A model generated the notes under the pieces. That model was not told the DNA's origin. It saw nothing but the letters and a program-made list of their open reading frames with translations, and did no database searches. This document shows positions 25,971 through 34,448 of a stretch of 64,000 bases of DNA, in pieces (position 1 is the first letter of the stretch; every line of letters starts with the position of its first letter). The stretch comes from Gemmatimonadota bacterium (GTDB lineage: Bacteria > Gemmatimonadota > Gemmatimonadetes > Gemmatimonadales > GWC2-71-9), in the NCBI GenBank assembly GCA_029262195.1, contig JAJCZX010000024.1, positions 65,323-129,322 on the forward strand, in the 5' to 3' direction. The translations under genes were made by a program, and so were the position numbers.

Positions 25971-26705
25971 ATGGATAACTCACACTTCTCCTCGGTAGGC
26001 AGCCCGGCCGACGAGGCCCTCGATCGCGAGATCCTTGAGTTTCTCGGCAAGACCAAGCCGGCACCTCGTCGCAACTGGTTGCTCTGGTTCGCTCTTCTGC
26101 CGCTGAAGATTGTTTTTCTGGCGGTTCTTCCTTTCTGGACTTTGATCCGCGGGTCCGTGTTTGCCTACCACAATTGGGAGTTGAATGGCTGGCTCGCTCT
26201 GGGGTTCGGGCTCTTCACGACTTCGGTCCTCCTCACACTCTATGGAGCGTTAGCTGTGAAGAAATTGACCGGGAAGGTTAAAGTGAAGGTCGTGGGGATA
26301 CGAATCGTGGCGCCGGTGGTCGGAGCTTTTTGTGTGTACTCATTGATCTATCTCTCCAGCGCCAATGCCAAGACTGAAGAGGTGCGCGACTACTATGGGA
26401 CGGTGCATCCGCTTCTGAGAATCGCAGCCAGCACGATCATACTGGTGGACGAAGAAGTCATGATCACTGGCCTGGGGAGAACACCTGAAGACTATACGAG
26501 GATGGGCCTTCCCCCCCGCGAGGCGTCACTCCACTACGAACAGGACGATGGGTTCGTTCACGCCATGGATCTGCGTACGATTGGCCGGGGTGAGCGCCGC
26601 AACGGGCTAACTAAGTGGTACTTCGAAACAATGGGGTTTTCCACGTTGAGGCACGTGGGCAACGCGGACCACCTGCACGTCTCGTTGCCAGTTCGGGCTC
26701 CGTAG
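25971..26705 (+). CDS. Membrane protein with an M15 peptidase-like C-terminal region
   Basis: 244 residues from ATG 25971 (GTG 25968 directly precedes it). An N-terminal cytoplasmic segment of about 40 residues leads into three hydrophobic helices (LLWFALLPLKIVFLAVLPFWTL, LALGFGLFTTSVLLTLYGAL, VVGAFCVYSLIYLSS). The exported part ends with GFVHAMDLRTIGRGE and TLRHVGNADHLHVSLP. The HxxD and DHLHVS motifs resemble the zinc ligands of LAS-type (M15) D,D-peptidases, which act on peptidoglycan. This is motif-level evidence; the intervening sequence is short and the first metal ligand is not certain. It ends 4 bp before a palindromic repeat. Confidence 0.55.
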   Translation: MDNSHFSSVGSPADEALDREILEFLGKTKPAPRRNWLLWFALLPLKIVFLAVLPFWTLIRGSVFAYHNWELNGWLALGFGLFTTSVLLTLYGALAVKKLTGKVKVKVVGIRIVAPVVGAFCVYSLIYLSSANAKTEEVRDYYGTVHPLLRIAASTIILVDEEVMITGLGRTPEDYTRMGLPPREASLHYEQDDGFVHAMDLRTIGRGERRNGLTKWYFETMGFSTLRHVGNADHLHVSLPVRAP

Positions 26706-26708
26706 TCG

Positions 26709-26866
26709 GGGCACAGCATGCTGTGCCCTTGCTGGCAGTCTGGTCGAGATCTAGGTCCAGGGGGTCTAGGATCCCAGACCTATCGGTCGTTGAGGCACAG
26801 CATGCTGTGCCCTTGCTGGTAGTCAGGTCGAGATCTAGGTCCAGGGTCTAAGATCCCAGGCCTATC
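26709..26866. repeat. Two-copy 84-bp tandem repeat with 18-20 bp palindrome
   Basis: Two near-identical units spaced 84 bp apart. Each starts with the perfect palindrome GGCACAGCATGCTGTGCC (26710-26727 and 26794-26811), followed by CTTGCTGG, GGTCGAGATCTAGGTCCAGGG and GATCCCAG. The second unit differs by a few substitutions and lacks 2 bases. The form is that of an intergenic REP-like element. Its distal end supplies the last codons and stop of the minus-strand gene at 26848. Confidence 0.85.
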
Positions 26867-27255
26867 ACCTTATTGACGGTGGCCATTGCCTCACGGAACC
26901 CATCCTCGGTCCGACAGCGCCCGTTGACTGTGGCTAGCAAGAAAAGCAACGGTTCCTGTTGCGGTATCAGGGCCGTTATCTGGGCTTCCGTGAGCCTGTC
27001 CATGAGCCCCGCCGAGTTCGCGTTCAACGAGTCTATGGCTTCACCATTGCGTGTTGCCCAATCGGTCAGTCGGTTGCTCACTCTCGTGCAATCGTTTCCT
27101 CCGAGGTTCAACTCGTTCTCGATCTCACTCCAATATTCCTGATATGCGCGCACGTATTGGCGGTCGGTCCCGCTCTGAGCGTGCCCTTGCACGGGAATGG
27201 CCAACGAAGCCGCGATCGCTATGAGGCACAGCGGGTTTGGTAGAGTCTTTGGCAC
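26848..27255 (-). CDS. Secreted hypothetical protein
   Basis: 135 residues with a clear Sec signal peptide (LPNPLCLIAIAASLAIPVQGHAQ, cleavage likely after AHAQ-type site near residue 27). The mature part is helical, with one Cys near its start (NDCTRVSNRL) and one near the end (NGRCRTEDGF), which may form a disulfide. Family not recognised. The last residues (GLGS) and the stop codon lie inside the palindromic repeat, so the original C-terminus was probably altered when the repeat arrived. It is divergent from pepA, 138 bp away. Confidence 0.65.
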   Translation of the reverse strand: MPKTLPNPLCLIAIAASLAIPVQGHAQSGTDRQYVRAYQEYWSEIENELNLGGNDCTRVSNRLTDWATRNGEAIDSLNANSAGLMDRLTEAQITALIPQQEPLLFLLATVNGRCRTEDGFREAMATVNKVIGLGS

Positions 27256-27310
27256 GAAAAACCTTCCTTTGTCGGACAGGTGACCTTGCGTTCAGCGAAC
27301 GGGAACCAAC

Positions 27311-27339
27311 TTGCAGCAGTATGTTTACCCCACTAAAGT
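27311..27339 (+). promoter_or_regulatory. Weak promoter candidate for pepA
   Basis: TTGCAG, a 17-nt spacer and TAAAGT lie 55 bp before the pepA start in the divergent region. It has four matches in each hexamer, so it is only a candidate. Confidence 0.25.
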
Positions 27340-27393
27340 AAAACTAAGCCGAGAGCCTACAACCATCAGACAATCGCCGGGCGGGTATTTTTT

Positions 27394-28872
27394 GTGAAAA
27401 TCAATGTAAAAAGCAGTTCCCTCGAAAAGGTCAAAGGGGCCTTACTAGTCGTTGCTACCCCGGAAACCAAGGGTCGTTTACCCGATTCCCTGAAAAAGTT
27501 GGATAAGGCGCATCAAGGCGTGATCGGAAGGATGGTGCGAGCGGGAGGATTTGAGGGCTCTGCAGGTCAATCGGTAATGGGGTTTCCGGCAACCGGACCC
27601 AAACAGATTCTCCTGGTCGGTGTGGGCAAGTCGACCGATATCTCGCCGCGTTCGATTCGTAGAGCTGCTGCTGTTGGCGCCAGGAAAGCGCTTGATGCTG
27701 ACATCACCAAACTTTCCCTTTCAGTTCCTGCCGAAGCCTCGGGTGATTTGACTCCGGAAGTAGTTGGGCAATCCGCTGCGGAAGGGGTGTGCGAAGGTGG
27801 TTGGGTTTTCGATGAATTGCAAGAAAACCAGGGCTCAAATATTGAGGCTGCAACGCTTATTGCAGCTGATTCTGCGCAGAAGAAAAGGTTGGAAGCTGGT
27901 TGTGCGGCCGGTCACGCAATCGGTGAAGGGCAGTGCTTTGCCCGGCGGTTGCAGGCGCTCCCTGGCAATATCTGCACGCCGAGTTTTTTGGGAGACACTG
28001 CTAAGACCCTTGGCCGTGAACACGGTATCAAAGTCACGGTATACGACGAAGCTGCGATAAAGCGAATGCGAATGGGAGCGCTGCTTTCGGTGTCCAGCGG
28101 ATCCGTCGAACCGCCGCGGTTCATCGTGTTGGAATACAAAGGTGGTAAAGGCCCACCGATCGGCCTGGTTGGAAAAGGTGTCACTTTTGATACAGGTGGT
28201 ATTTCGCTGAAGCCTCCACAAAAAATGGAGGAAATGAAATTTGACATGTCGGGGGCTGCGGCAGTTTTTGGTGCGTTTGAAGCTCTTGGGAGGATCCGTC
28301 CCGCCTGCAACGTTGTTGGGATTGTCCCGTCGGTGGAAAACATGCCTTCCGGGTCATCTGTTAAACCGGGTGATATAGTCAAAAGCCACAGCGGCAAGAC
28401 TATTGAAGTGATCAACACTGATGCTGAAGGGCGGCTCATTCTCTGCGACGCCCTCTCCTTCATGAAGAAGTTCAAACCCAGTTGTGTGTTGGACGCTGCG
28501 ACATTGACTGGCGCTGTGGTTATCGCCCTGGGTCACGATGCGACAGGCCTGATGGGCAACGACGAACAACTCCTGGCCGAGGTTCAGGCTGCTGGAGAAC
28601 GGGCTGATGAGCGATGTTGGCCACTGCCCATGTGGGACGAATATCGCAAAACACTGGAATCCGATTACGCTGACATCAAGAACCTTGGCGATCGCGCGGC
28701 AAGCTCGATAGCTGCAGGATGGTTCCTCAGAGAGTTTGTGGACGGTTATTCCTGGGCCCATCTTGATATTGCCGGGACGGCATACGGTTCCGAGAAGCCC
28801 CATCTGGCCGCTGGTCCCACCGGTGTCGGGGTCAGGTTGTTCACTCAATTCATTCTGGGAAGGGATAACTGA
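27394..28872 (+). CDS. pepA: Leucyl aminopeptidase (M17)
   Basis: 492 residues from a GTG start. The C-terminal catalytic domain has the M17 signature NTDAEGRLIL together with VGKGVTFDTGGISLKP and MKFDMSGAAAV, which carry the Lys, Asp and Glu ligands for two metal ions. It removes N-terminal residues from peptides in the cytoplasm; some homologues also bind DNA. The N-terminal domain (about 1-170) is of the expected size. It is followed directly by an outer-membrane protein gene. Confidence 0.95.
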   Translation: MKINVKSSSLEKVKGALLVVATPETKGRLPDSLKKLDKAHQGVIGRMVRAGGFEGSAGQSVMGFPATGPKQILLVGVGKSTDISPRSIRRAAAVGARKALDADITKLSLSVPAEASGDLTPEVVGQSAAEGVCEGGWVFDELQENQGSNIEAATLIAADSAQKKRLEAGCAAGHAIGEGQCFARRLQALPGNICTPSFLGDTAKTLGREHGIKVTVYDEAAIKRMRMGALLSVSSGSVEPPRFIVLEYKGGKGPPIGLVGKGVTFDTGGISLKPPQKMEEMKFDMSGAAAVFGAFEALGRIRPACNVVGIVPSVENMPSGSSVKPGDIVKSHSGKTIEVINTDAEGRLILCDALSFMKKFKPSCVLDAATLTGAVVIALGHDATGLMGNDEQLLAEVQAAGERADERCWPLPMWDEYRKTLESDYADIKNLGDRAASSIAAGWFLREFVDGYSWAHLDIAGTAYGSEKPHLAAGPTGVGVRLFTQFILGRDN

Positions 28873-28904
28873 ACTACTCCGGCGTTTGCCTTTGCACGTT
28901 CTCA

Positions 28905-30629
28905 TTGCTTCTCGGCCTTAACCCGGCAATTGCTGCTCAACAATTAGAAAGCGAACCCCCGGAGCCCGGCCGTGCGGATTCGTCTGTTGTCGCAATGTTT
29001 CCGCCGCAGGTGCCTGCGCTGCTGCCTCCGGGAACGCGGTTATCGTTTACGCGGGATTCGTCCACATGGTCGGGGGCCTACACTCTTGCAGACGTCCTGG
29101 AGAGTGTTCCCGGAGTCTATGTCGCTCGAACCGGATTCAATGGGCTTCCTGAATATGTGGTATACGGGGGCCGCGGAGCGGCAGGCATCGAAATCTACTG
29201 GGACGGGGCTCGGTATGACCCCGTCGGACAGGATTCTGTCTACGTTGACCCCGGCACGATTCCAATAACTCTGTTTAAAAGAATTGATGTGGAGATCGCG
29301 CCCGCAGTACTTCGCGTGTATCTGGTGTCGGAGCGCCACGATCAGGTGGAGTCGCGCTCAGAGATCCACATTGTTTCAGGTGATTTTTCAATCGGTTCCT
29401 ACAGTGGAATTTTCCAACGACGTTGGCCCTCGGGATTGGGTGTCACAGCGGCTGCTGATTTTGTGTCGACTGATGGGGCCAGCGGGCCTTCCAGGTCTGA
29501 TCAGCGAGTTGACCTGTGGTTGAAGGGCGAGTGGATTCTCGATCCGAGCACTGGTGTTTCGTATCAGATCAGACGCCAGCACCTCGAGAACGATGCGGTT
29601 GACGGAATTGACCAATCCGTGGGTGTCAGGAGCCGGATTGGCAACCGCACCGATTTTCGCTTCGAGTTTTTCAAAACCAGCAGGCGCGATGGAAATGGCG
29701 TGCGCATTGATCTGGGCCTTTTCTCGAGCGCCTGGGATGACGATTCGACCGTGGTTGATTCGTTGAACACCGAACAGTTCCAGAGATCGGCGTTCGCAGG
29801 TCTCGGATTCAACTCAAGAACCATGAGTGCCAGTGTTCGCGGACGGGTTGCTGATCGTTGGCTGGACTCCGAGCTAGAAACGCGCCTGGCATGGGTGCCT
29901 GTGCAGGGCGTGATGATATCGGGTTTCGGCAGGCGCCAGGAGTACCCCGGTGACCGTGTCGCTACGCGCCTGGAGTATTCACTCAGCCTGTACAAGGGGC
30001 CGTTTAGTGTGGTAGGCGCGGTCAACAGGTCTGACATCATCGAGGCGCCTACGCTACTCTCCGATACTGCCGTGAGCGTTGATGACGCCAGCCTCTCGAT
30101 CGGCTTCAACTCAGGTTTGTTGTCCGGGTCCGTCAGGTTTCTCAAGCGGGATGGATTCCAACCGAGCGCTTTTCCGCTGGTGCCAATTCTCTTCGCATTT
30201 GATTCTACTGTGTCGACGGATTTTGTTGAAGCACGGGCAACGCTACGGCTGGCGAGCTTTTTCACCGTCAGCGGTTGGTATTCGCATCCCAAAGCTCTAA
30301 TCGCGTTTCAACCACCCAACCACGGAAGGGTGGATTTCACTTTTAAGTCACGGTATTGGAAACGATTCCGGTCCGGGGCGTTTGATTTGATGTTACGGGT
30401 TTCTTTGAATTCCTGGAGCAGGGGAACAGCGGGTCTGGACGCTGTCGGTGAACCGATCGAACTTCGTGGGATTTCGTTCTGGGAGACCCATTTACAGTTC
30501 CGAATCGTGGGGTTCAATGCTTTCTGGAACCTGCGAAACGCATACAATGCCCAGGAAGACTATTTTCCCGGACTGCGATACCCTACCAACGCCCAAACAT
30601 TTGGCGTGAAATGGGAGTTTGCCAACTAG
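28905..30629 (+). CDS. Outer-membrane protein with TonB-receptor plug-like domain
   Basis: 574 residues from TTG 28905, but the frame is open to a CTG at 28869 that overlaps the pepA stop. The extra residues (NYSGVCLCTFSLLLG) would complete a signal peptide, so the true start is probably upstream. Residues about 60-150 look like a plug domain: YTLADVLESVPGVYVARTG, YVVYGGRGAAGIEIYWDGARYD, LFKRIDVEIAP. The rest is strand-rich with alternating residues. It is shorter than a usual TonB-dependent receptor and the final residue is Asn, not Phe, so its barrel class is uncertain. No TonB box was identified. Confidence 0.65.
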   Translation: MLLGLNPAIAAQQLESEPPEPGRADSSVVAMFPPQVPALLPPGTRLSFTRDSSTWSGAYTLADVLESVPGVYVARTGFNGLPEYVVYGGRGAAGIEIYWDGARYDPVGQDSVYVDPGTIPITLFKRIDVEIAPAVLRVYLVSERHDQVESRSEIHIVSGDFSIGSYSGIFQRRWPSGLGVTAAADFVSTDGASGPSRSDQRVDLWLKGEWILDPSTGVSYQIRRQHLENDAVDGIDQSVGVRSRIGNRTDFRFEFFKTSRRDGNGVRIDLGLFSSAWDDDSTVVDSLNTEQFQRSAFAGLGFNSRTMSASVRGRVADRWLDSELETRLAWVPVQGVMISGFGRRQEYPGDRVATRLEYSLSLYKGPFSVVGAVNRSDIIEAPTLLSDTAVSVDDASLSIGFNSGLLSGSVRFLKRDGFQPSAFPLVPILFAFDSTVSTDFVEARATLRLASFFTVSGWYSHPKALIAFQPPNHGRVDFTFKSRYWKRFRSGAFDLMLRVSLNSWSRGTAGLDAVGEPIELRGISFWETHLQFRIVGFNAFWNLRNAYNAQEDYFPGLRYPTNAQTFGVKWEFAN

Positions 30630-30707
30630 CGTAGGACGCCTGGATGTTCCGTGCGCCATCGGGTCCAGTAGTGGTATTTTGTTATCTCACCCTTTTAGTG
30701 GAGCGAT

Positions 30708-31583
30708 ATGGTCAGATCAATGACCGGCTTTGGCGTGGCCGATGGGCCCATCGCCGCCGGTACGTTAAGGATAGAAATTCGGACCGTTAATCATCGGCAT
30801 TTCAATGTCCAGATAAAAACGTGCCGAGAGTTGCAGCCGCTCGAAGGGGAACTCAAGGAAGCTTTGCGCGCCCGAATAGAGCGCGGCCACGTTTCCGTTT
30901 CGGCTCGCTGGCAGGACGAACCCGAGCGAGACCAGGGTCTGAAGGTCGATCCGGAAAAAGCCAGGGAAATTCTCGACGCCATTAAGTCGCTAAAAGAACA
31001 GGTCGATGTTGTCGGTGAACCGGATCTTGCGTTTTTGATCAGACAACCAGATGTGCTCCGACAGGATCTGGGTGACGAGGTCGTTGTCGAATTCTCCAAC
31101 GTGGAAGCGGTGTTGGGGGAGGCATTGGACAACCTTCTGAAGATGAGGGAAGCAGAAGGTGCATCGATGGAAGCCGAGTTAAAACGGATTCTTGGTTCAA
31201 TCACCGAGCTACTTGAATCGGTAAAGACCAGGGCGCCAGTGCGGCTGATAAATGAGCGAGAGAGACTTCGAAAGTCGGTGGGTGAGCTGCTTGACGGCGC
31301 AGAAATCGACGAAGCGCGATTGGCTCAGGAATTGGCTTTCATCGCCGACAAACTGGATGTTACCGAGGAAATAGTGCGGCTAGGGACCCATATCTCTGCG
31401 TGCATTGCCGCGATGGACGGAGGTGGTCCGGTCGGTCGCAAGCTTTCTTTTTTAGGTCAAGAAATGCTCCGAGAGATCAACACTATTGGCTCCAAGGCCA
31501 ACGACGCTGAGATCGCAACGGCAGTGATTGACATGAAGGGAAACCTCGAAAAATTCCGCGAACAGGTGGAAAACGTCGAGTGA
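30708..31583 (+). CDS. yicC: YicC family endoribonuclease-like protein
   Basis: 291 residues. The N-terminus MVRSMTGFGVADG and the block EIRTVNHRHFNVQIKTCRELQPLEGELKEALRARIERGHVSV are the YicC_N signature. The C-terminal DUF1732 portion includes FIADKLDVTEEIVRLGTHISAC and GRKLSFLGQEMLREINTIGSKANDAEIATAVIDMKGNLEKFREQVENVE. The family is linked to RNA cleavage and stress. Its association with gmk and rpoZ is conserved in many bacteria and is kept here. It leads the long housekeeping array; a GTGGAG ribosome site precedes the ATG. Confidence 0.95.
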   Translation: MVRSMTGFGVADGPIAAGTLRIEIRTVNHRHFNVQIKTCRELQPLEGELKEALRARIERGHVSVSARWQDEPERDQGLKVDPEKAREILDAIKSLKEQVDVVGEPDLAFLIRQPDVLRQDLGDEVVVEFSNVEAVLGEALDNLLKMREAEGASMEAELKRILGSITELLESVKTRAPVRLINERERLRKSVGELLDGAEIDEARLAQELAFIADKLDVTEEIVRLGTHISACIAAMDGGGPVGRKLSFLGQEMLREINTIGSKANDAEIATAVIDMKGNLEKFREQVENVE

Positions 31584-32224
31584 AACCCAACCTCATTATC
31601 CTTTCAGCCCCTTCTGGCGGCGGTAAAACCACTATAGCTAACGCCCTGGCTGCGGCGAGAAACGATATCGCCTTTAGCGTTTCTGCTACTACGAGGCCCA
31701 TGCGAGAAGGCGAAAAGGAAGGGATAGACTATTACTTTCTGTCCCAGGCCGAGTTCGATCGCAGGGTCGAAGACGGCGATTTTTTGGAGCATGCGGTCTA
31801 CGGGGAGCACTGTTACGGGACGCTGGAGGCCGCGGTAGACGAAATCCTGGCCTCAGGACGTCATGCGATCCTGGATATAGAGGTTCAGGGAGCTGCAATC
31901 GTGAGGCAGCGCCGGAGCGATGTTGTGAGTATCTTTATCCTCCCCCCGACCGCACGAGATCTGGCAGATCGGTTGGGCGGGCGAAAAACCGAAGGGCCAA
32001 GCGAACTTGGCAGACGCCTTCGTGCGGCAATTGAGGAGCTGAAGGAGGCCACCGCATACGACTTCGTCGTTACGAATGTCGATATCGTCCAGGCGGTGGC
32101 TGAGGTGGCATCGATTATCGATTCCGAGGCGAGACGAACGGACCGCATCGGAAATTTAGAGCAACATTTGGAGGAGCTGAGCAGCGGGCTGGAAGAAGAA
32201 GCCGCCCGACTGTCTGCGGAGTGA
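31580..32224 (+). CDS. gmk: Guanylate kinase
   Basis: 214 residues from a GTG that overlaps the yicC stop by 4 nt. The P-loop reads SAPSGGGKTT (9-18), followed by SATTRPMREGEKEGIDYYFLSQAEF, EHAVYGEHCYGT and AILDIEVQGA. It phosphorylates GMP to GDP with ATP. The length is normal for the family, with a slightly longer acidic C-terminal helix (LEEEAARLSAE). Confidence 0.97.
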   Translation: MKPNLIILSAPSGGGKTTIANALAAARNDIAFSVSATTRPMREGEKEGIDYYFLSQAEFDRRVEDGDFLEHAVYGEHCYGTLEAAVDEILASGRHAILDIEVQGAAIVRQRRSDVVSIFILPPTARDLADRLGGRKTEGPSELGRRLRAAIEELKEATAYDFVVTNVDIVQAVAEVASIIDSEARRTDRIGNLEQHLEELSSGLEEEAARLSAE

Positions 32225-32233
32225 TCAGTTAGG

Positions 32234-32443
32234 ATGCAGATTTTTACACCACAACAACTGGCGGACCAGGCCAGCAACAAGTATCTCGGCGTTTTGGTTG
32301 CAGCCAAATTCGCCCGTTTTGTAAACGATTTCCCCCGTGACCGGTCAGCCGAAGAAAAAAAACTGACCACCGTCTCCCTTGAGGAGCTGTCAAACGGAGA
32401 ATTGAGCTACAAGCTCGTTAGGCGCCGCAGGCAAGAGACGTGA
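32234..32443 (+). CDS. rpoZ: RNA polymerase omega subunit
   Basis: 69 residues, with the omega core ANKYLGVLVAAKFARFVNDFP and the C-terminal KKLTTVSLEELSNGELSYKLVRRR. It assists assembly of the beta' subunit. Its stop overlaps the start of coaBC by 4 nt, and the gmk-rpoZ-coaBC order is the conserved one. Confidence 0.9.
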   Translation: MQIFTPQQLADQASNKYLGVLVAAKFARFVNDFPRDRSAEEKKLTTVSLEELSNGELSYKLVRRRRQET

Positions 32444-33630
32444 CATTCTCCGGCCGACGCGTTGTTCTGGGCGTGTCGGGCGGGATTGCTAGCTACAAAG
32501 CATGTACCGTCGCCCGCCGCCTCACCCAGGCCGGTGCGAGTGTCGACGTGGTACTCACAACATCGGGCGCCGAATTCGTTCGTCCGGTTACGTTTGAAGC
32601 GCTGACCGGCAGGCCGGTTCTCACATCTCTCTGGGACCGCGGGCGAGCTCTCGATCATATCAGGCTTGCCCAGGATGCGGATCTCATGGTAGTCGCTCCG
32701 GCCACGGCTAATCTTATTGCCCGGGTGGCACAGGGAATCGCTGACGATGTCCTTTCCGCTATTCTGCTGGCCTCTCCAGGAAAAATTCTCCTGGCCCCGG
32801 CCATGAATGATAAGATGTTCGCCAACCCGGCGACAACCAAAAACCTGGACATTCTCGCCGCTCGTGGATGGAAGACCGTCGGCCCCGCAGTGGGCGATCT
32901 GGCTGAGGGGGAAAGTGACCAGCCGGGTAGAATGAGCGAACCCGAGGAAATCCTTGTCGAGGCCGAACGGCTTCTGAGATCCGGTGGTCCGCTGGAGGGA
33001 AAAAGGGTTGTGGTAACTGCCGGTCCGACCCGCGAGCCGCTTGATCCGGTCCGAATAATTTCTAACAGGTCCAGCGGGCTGATGGGATTTGAGCTTGCCC
33101 GAGCGGCCTATGCGATGGGAGCCGAAGTTAGAGTGGTTGCGGGCCCAACGGTAGCTTCGCCGCCGATCGGACCCATACTGATTCGCGTTGAAACAACGGA
33201 CGAGTTGGCCAGGGCGGTGGCAGAAGAGGTTCAGGAAGCTGACATGCTCATTATGGCGGCGGCCCCGGCCGATTATGCCGCCGTAGATGTGTCCACTGAG
33301 AAGAAACCCCGTGGCGAGGGCACTATTTCGCTTGTCATGAAGTCGACTCCTGACGTCTTGCAATCCACCAGCGGACGTCGCAAGGTCGGTTGTTATTGCA
33401 TTGGTTTTGCGCTGGAAACGGGGGATGGGTTGGACCGGGCTCGCGAGAAGATGCACAAAAAGAACCTCGATATGATCGTCTACAACCGGGCCGATCAGGA
33501 AGATGGGGGAATGGAAGGTCGAAACAACAAAGTCGTTTTGTTGACCGGCAGTTCTGAAAAGGATCTTCCGGTGATGTCGAAGCGCGAAGTCGCCGAAGAA
33601 ATCTTGCAGACAGCGTTGATCGACGCGTGA
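32440..33630 (+). CDS. coaBC: Bifunctional phosphopantothenoylcysteine decarboxylase / synthetase
   Basis: 396 residues from GTG 32440. The N-terminal CoaC flavoprotein domain has GVSGGIASYKA, LDHIRLAQDADLMVVAPATANLIA and the APAMNDKMF substrate loop. The C-terminal CoaB domain starts near 190 with VVTAGPTREPLDPVRIISNRSSGLMG and contains MAAAPADYA. Together they convert 4'-phosphopantothenate to 4'-phosphopantetheine on the way to CoA. It overlaps both neighbours by 4 nt. Confidence 0.97.
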   Translation: MTFSGRRVVLGVSGGIASYKACTVARRLTQAGASVDVVLTTSGAEFVRPVTFEALTGRPVLTSLWDRGRALDHIRLAQDADLMVVAPATANLIARVAQGIADDVLSAILLASPGKILLAPAMNDKMFANPATTKNLDILAARGWKTVGPAVGDLAEGESDQPGRMSEPEEILVEAERLLRSGGPLEGKRVVVTAGPTREPLDPVRIISNRSSGLMGFELARAAYAMGAEVRVVAGPTVASPPIGPILIRVETTDELARAVAEEVQEADMLIMAAAPADYAAVDVSTEKKPRGEGTISLVMKSTPDVLQSTSGRRKVGCYCIGFALETGDGLDRAREKMHKKNLDMIVYNRADQEDGGMEGRNNKVVLLTGSSEKDLPVMSKREVAEEILQTALIDA

Positions 33631-34448
33631 CCGATTTCGCCGCACTAGCCCGGGCCTATCTGGAACAACGCATAGAGATGGGTGAGGGCACCGCCTATTC
33701 CGATCTAGACTCGTCCAAAGTGTTACTGACCTCGGAGTCGGCGCATTTGCTCGAAGAAAAAAAATCCGCCCCGGCTGCGAACGAAGTAAAGGAAGCGCAG
33801 TCTTCCTGGCTCCATGGTGCTCCCGAAATACCCGGACCCGGACTTTCTGTCGCTACATCTGATGTAGCCGGTTGGGCGGACAACGCGTACGCGGATCTGG
33901 ATCTTGCCGCCCTCGTAACCCGTGTGTCCACGTGTGAAGCGTGTGAACTATGCAAAACCAGGACGAACACGGTACCGGGAGTAGGCAATCCCAATGCTGA
34001 TTTCATGATAATTGGCGAAGGGCCGGGACAAAATGAAGATGAACAGGGGGTGCCGTTCGTCGGGAGGGCAGGGAAGCTTCTCGACGATATTATTGGAGCA
34101 ATCGGGTTACAACGCCCGGAGGTGTATATCGCCAATATGGTAAAGTGTCGGCCGCCTCAAAATCGCAATCCCAAACCTGAAGAAGTCGATGCTTGCATTC
34201 CGTATTTGTACAGGCAGATTCAACTGATCGAACCGAAGGTGATTCTAACCGTCGGTGCGGTAGCGGCAGGATCGTTGTTGGGTACGAAAAAATCACTGGG
34301 GCAGATGCGGAATTGTGTCCACGATTTTTTGGGGATTCCCCTGGTAGTCACCTATCATCCCGCCGCACTACTTCGCAATCCAAACTGGAAAAGGCCCACT
34401 TGGGATGACGTCCGTATCGCCAGGCGAATCCTCGATCGAGATAGCTGA
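33627..34448 (+). CDS. Family 4 uracil-DNA glycosylase
   Basis: 273 residues. Residues 1-95 are a low-complexity N-terminal extension. The catalytic domain begins at CEACELCKTRTNTVPG. It holds IIGEGPGQNEDEQGVPFVGRAGKLLDD (motif A) and VTYHPAALLRNP (motif B). The CxxC plus the later Cys residues (MVKCRPP, VDACIP) form the set that holds the iron-sulfur cluster in this family. It excises uracil from DNA. The 3' end overlaps dnaB by 44 nt, so part of the DNA encodes both a repair enzyme and the helicase N-terminus. Confidence 0.92.
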   Translation: MTDFAALARAYLEQRIEMGEGTAYSDLDSSKVLLTSESAHLLEEKKSAPAANEVKEAQSSWLHGAPEIPGPGLSVATSDVAGWADNAYADLDLAALVTRVSTCEACELCKTRTNTVPGVGNPNADFMIIGEGPGQNEDEQGVPFVGRAGKLLDDIIGAIGLQRPEVYIANMVKCRPPQNRNPKPEEVDACIPYLYRQIQLIEPKVILTVGAVAAGSLLGTKKSLGQMRNCVHDFLGIPLVVTYHPAALLRNPNWKRPTWDDVRIARRILDRDS

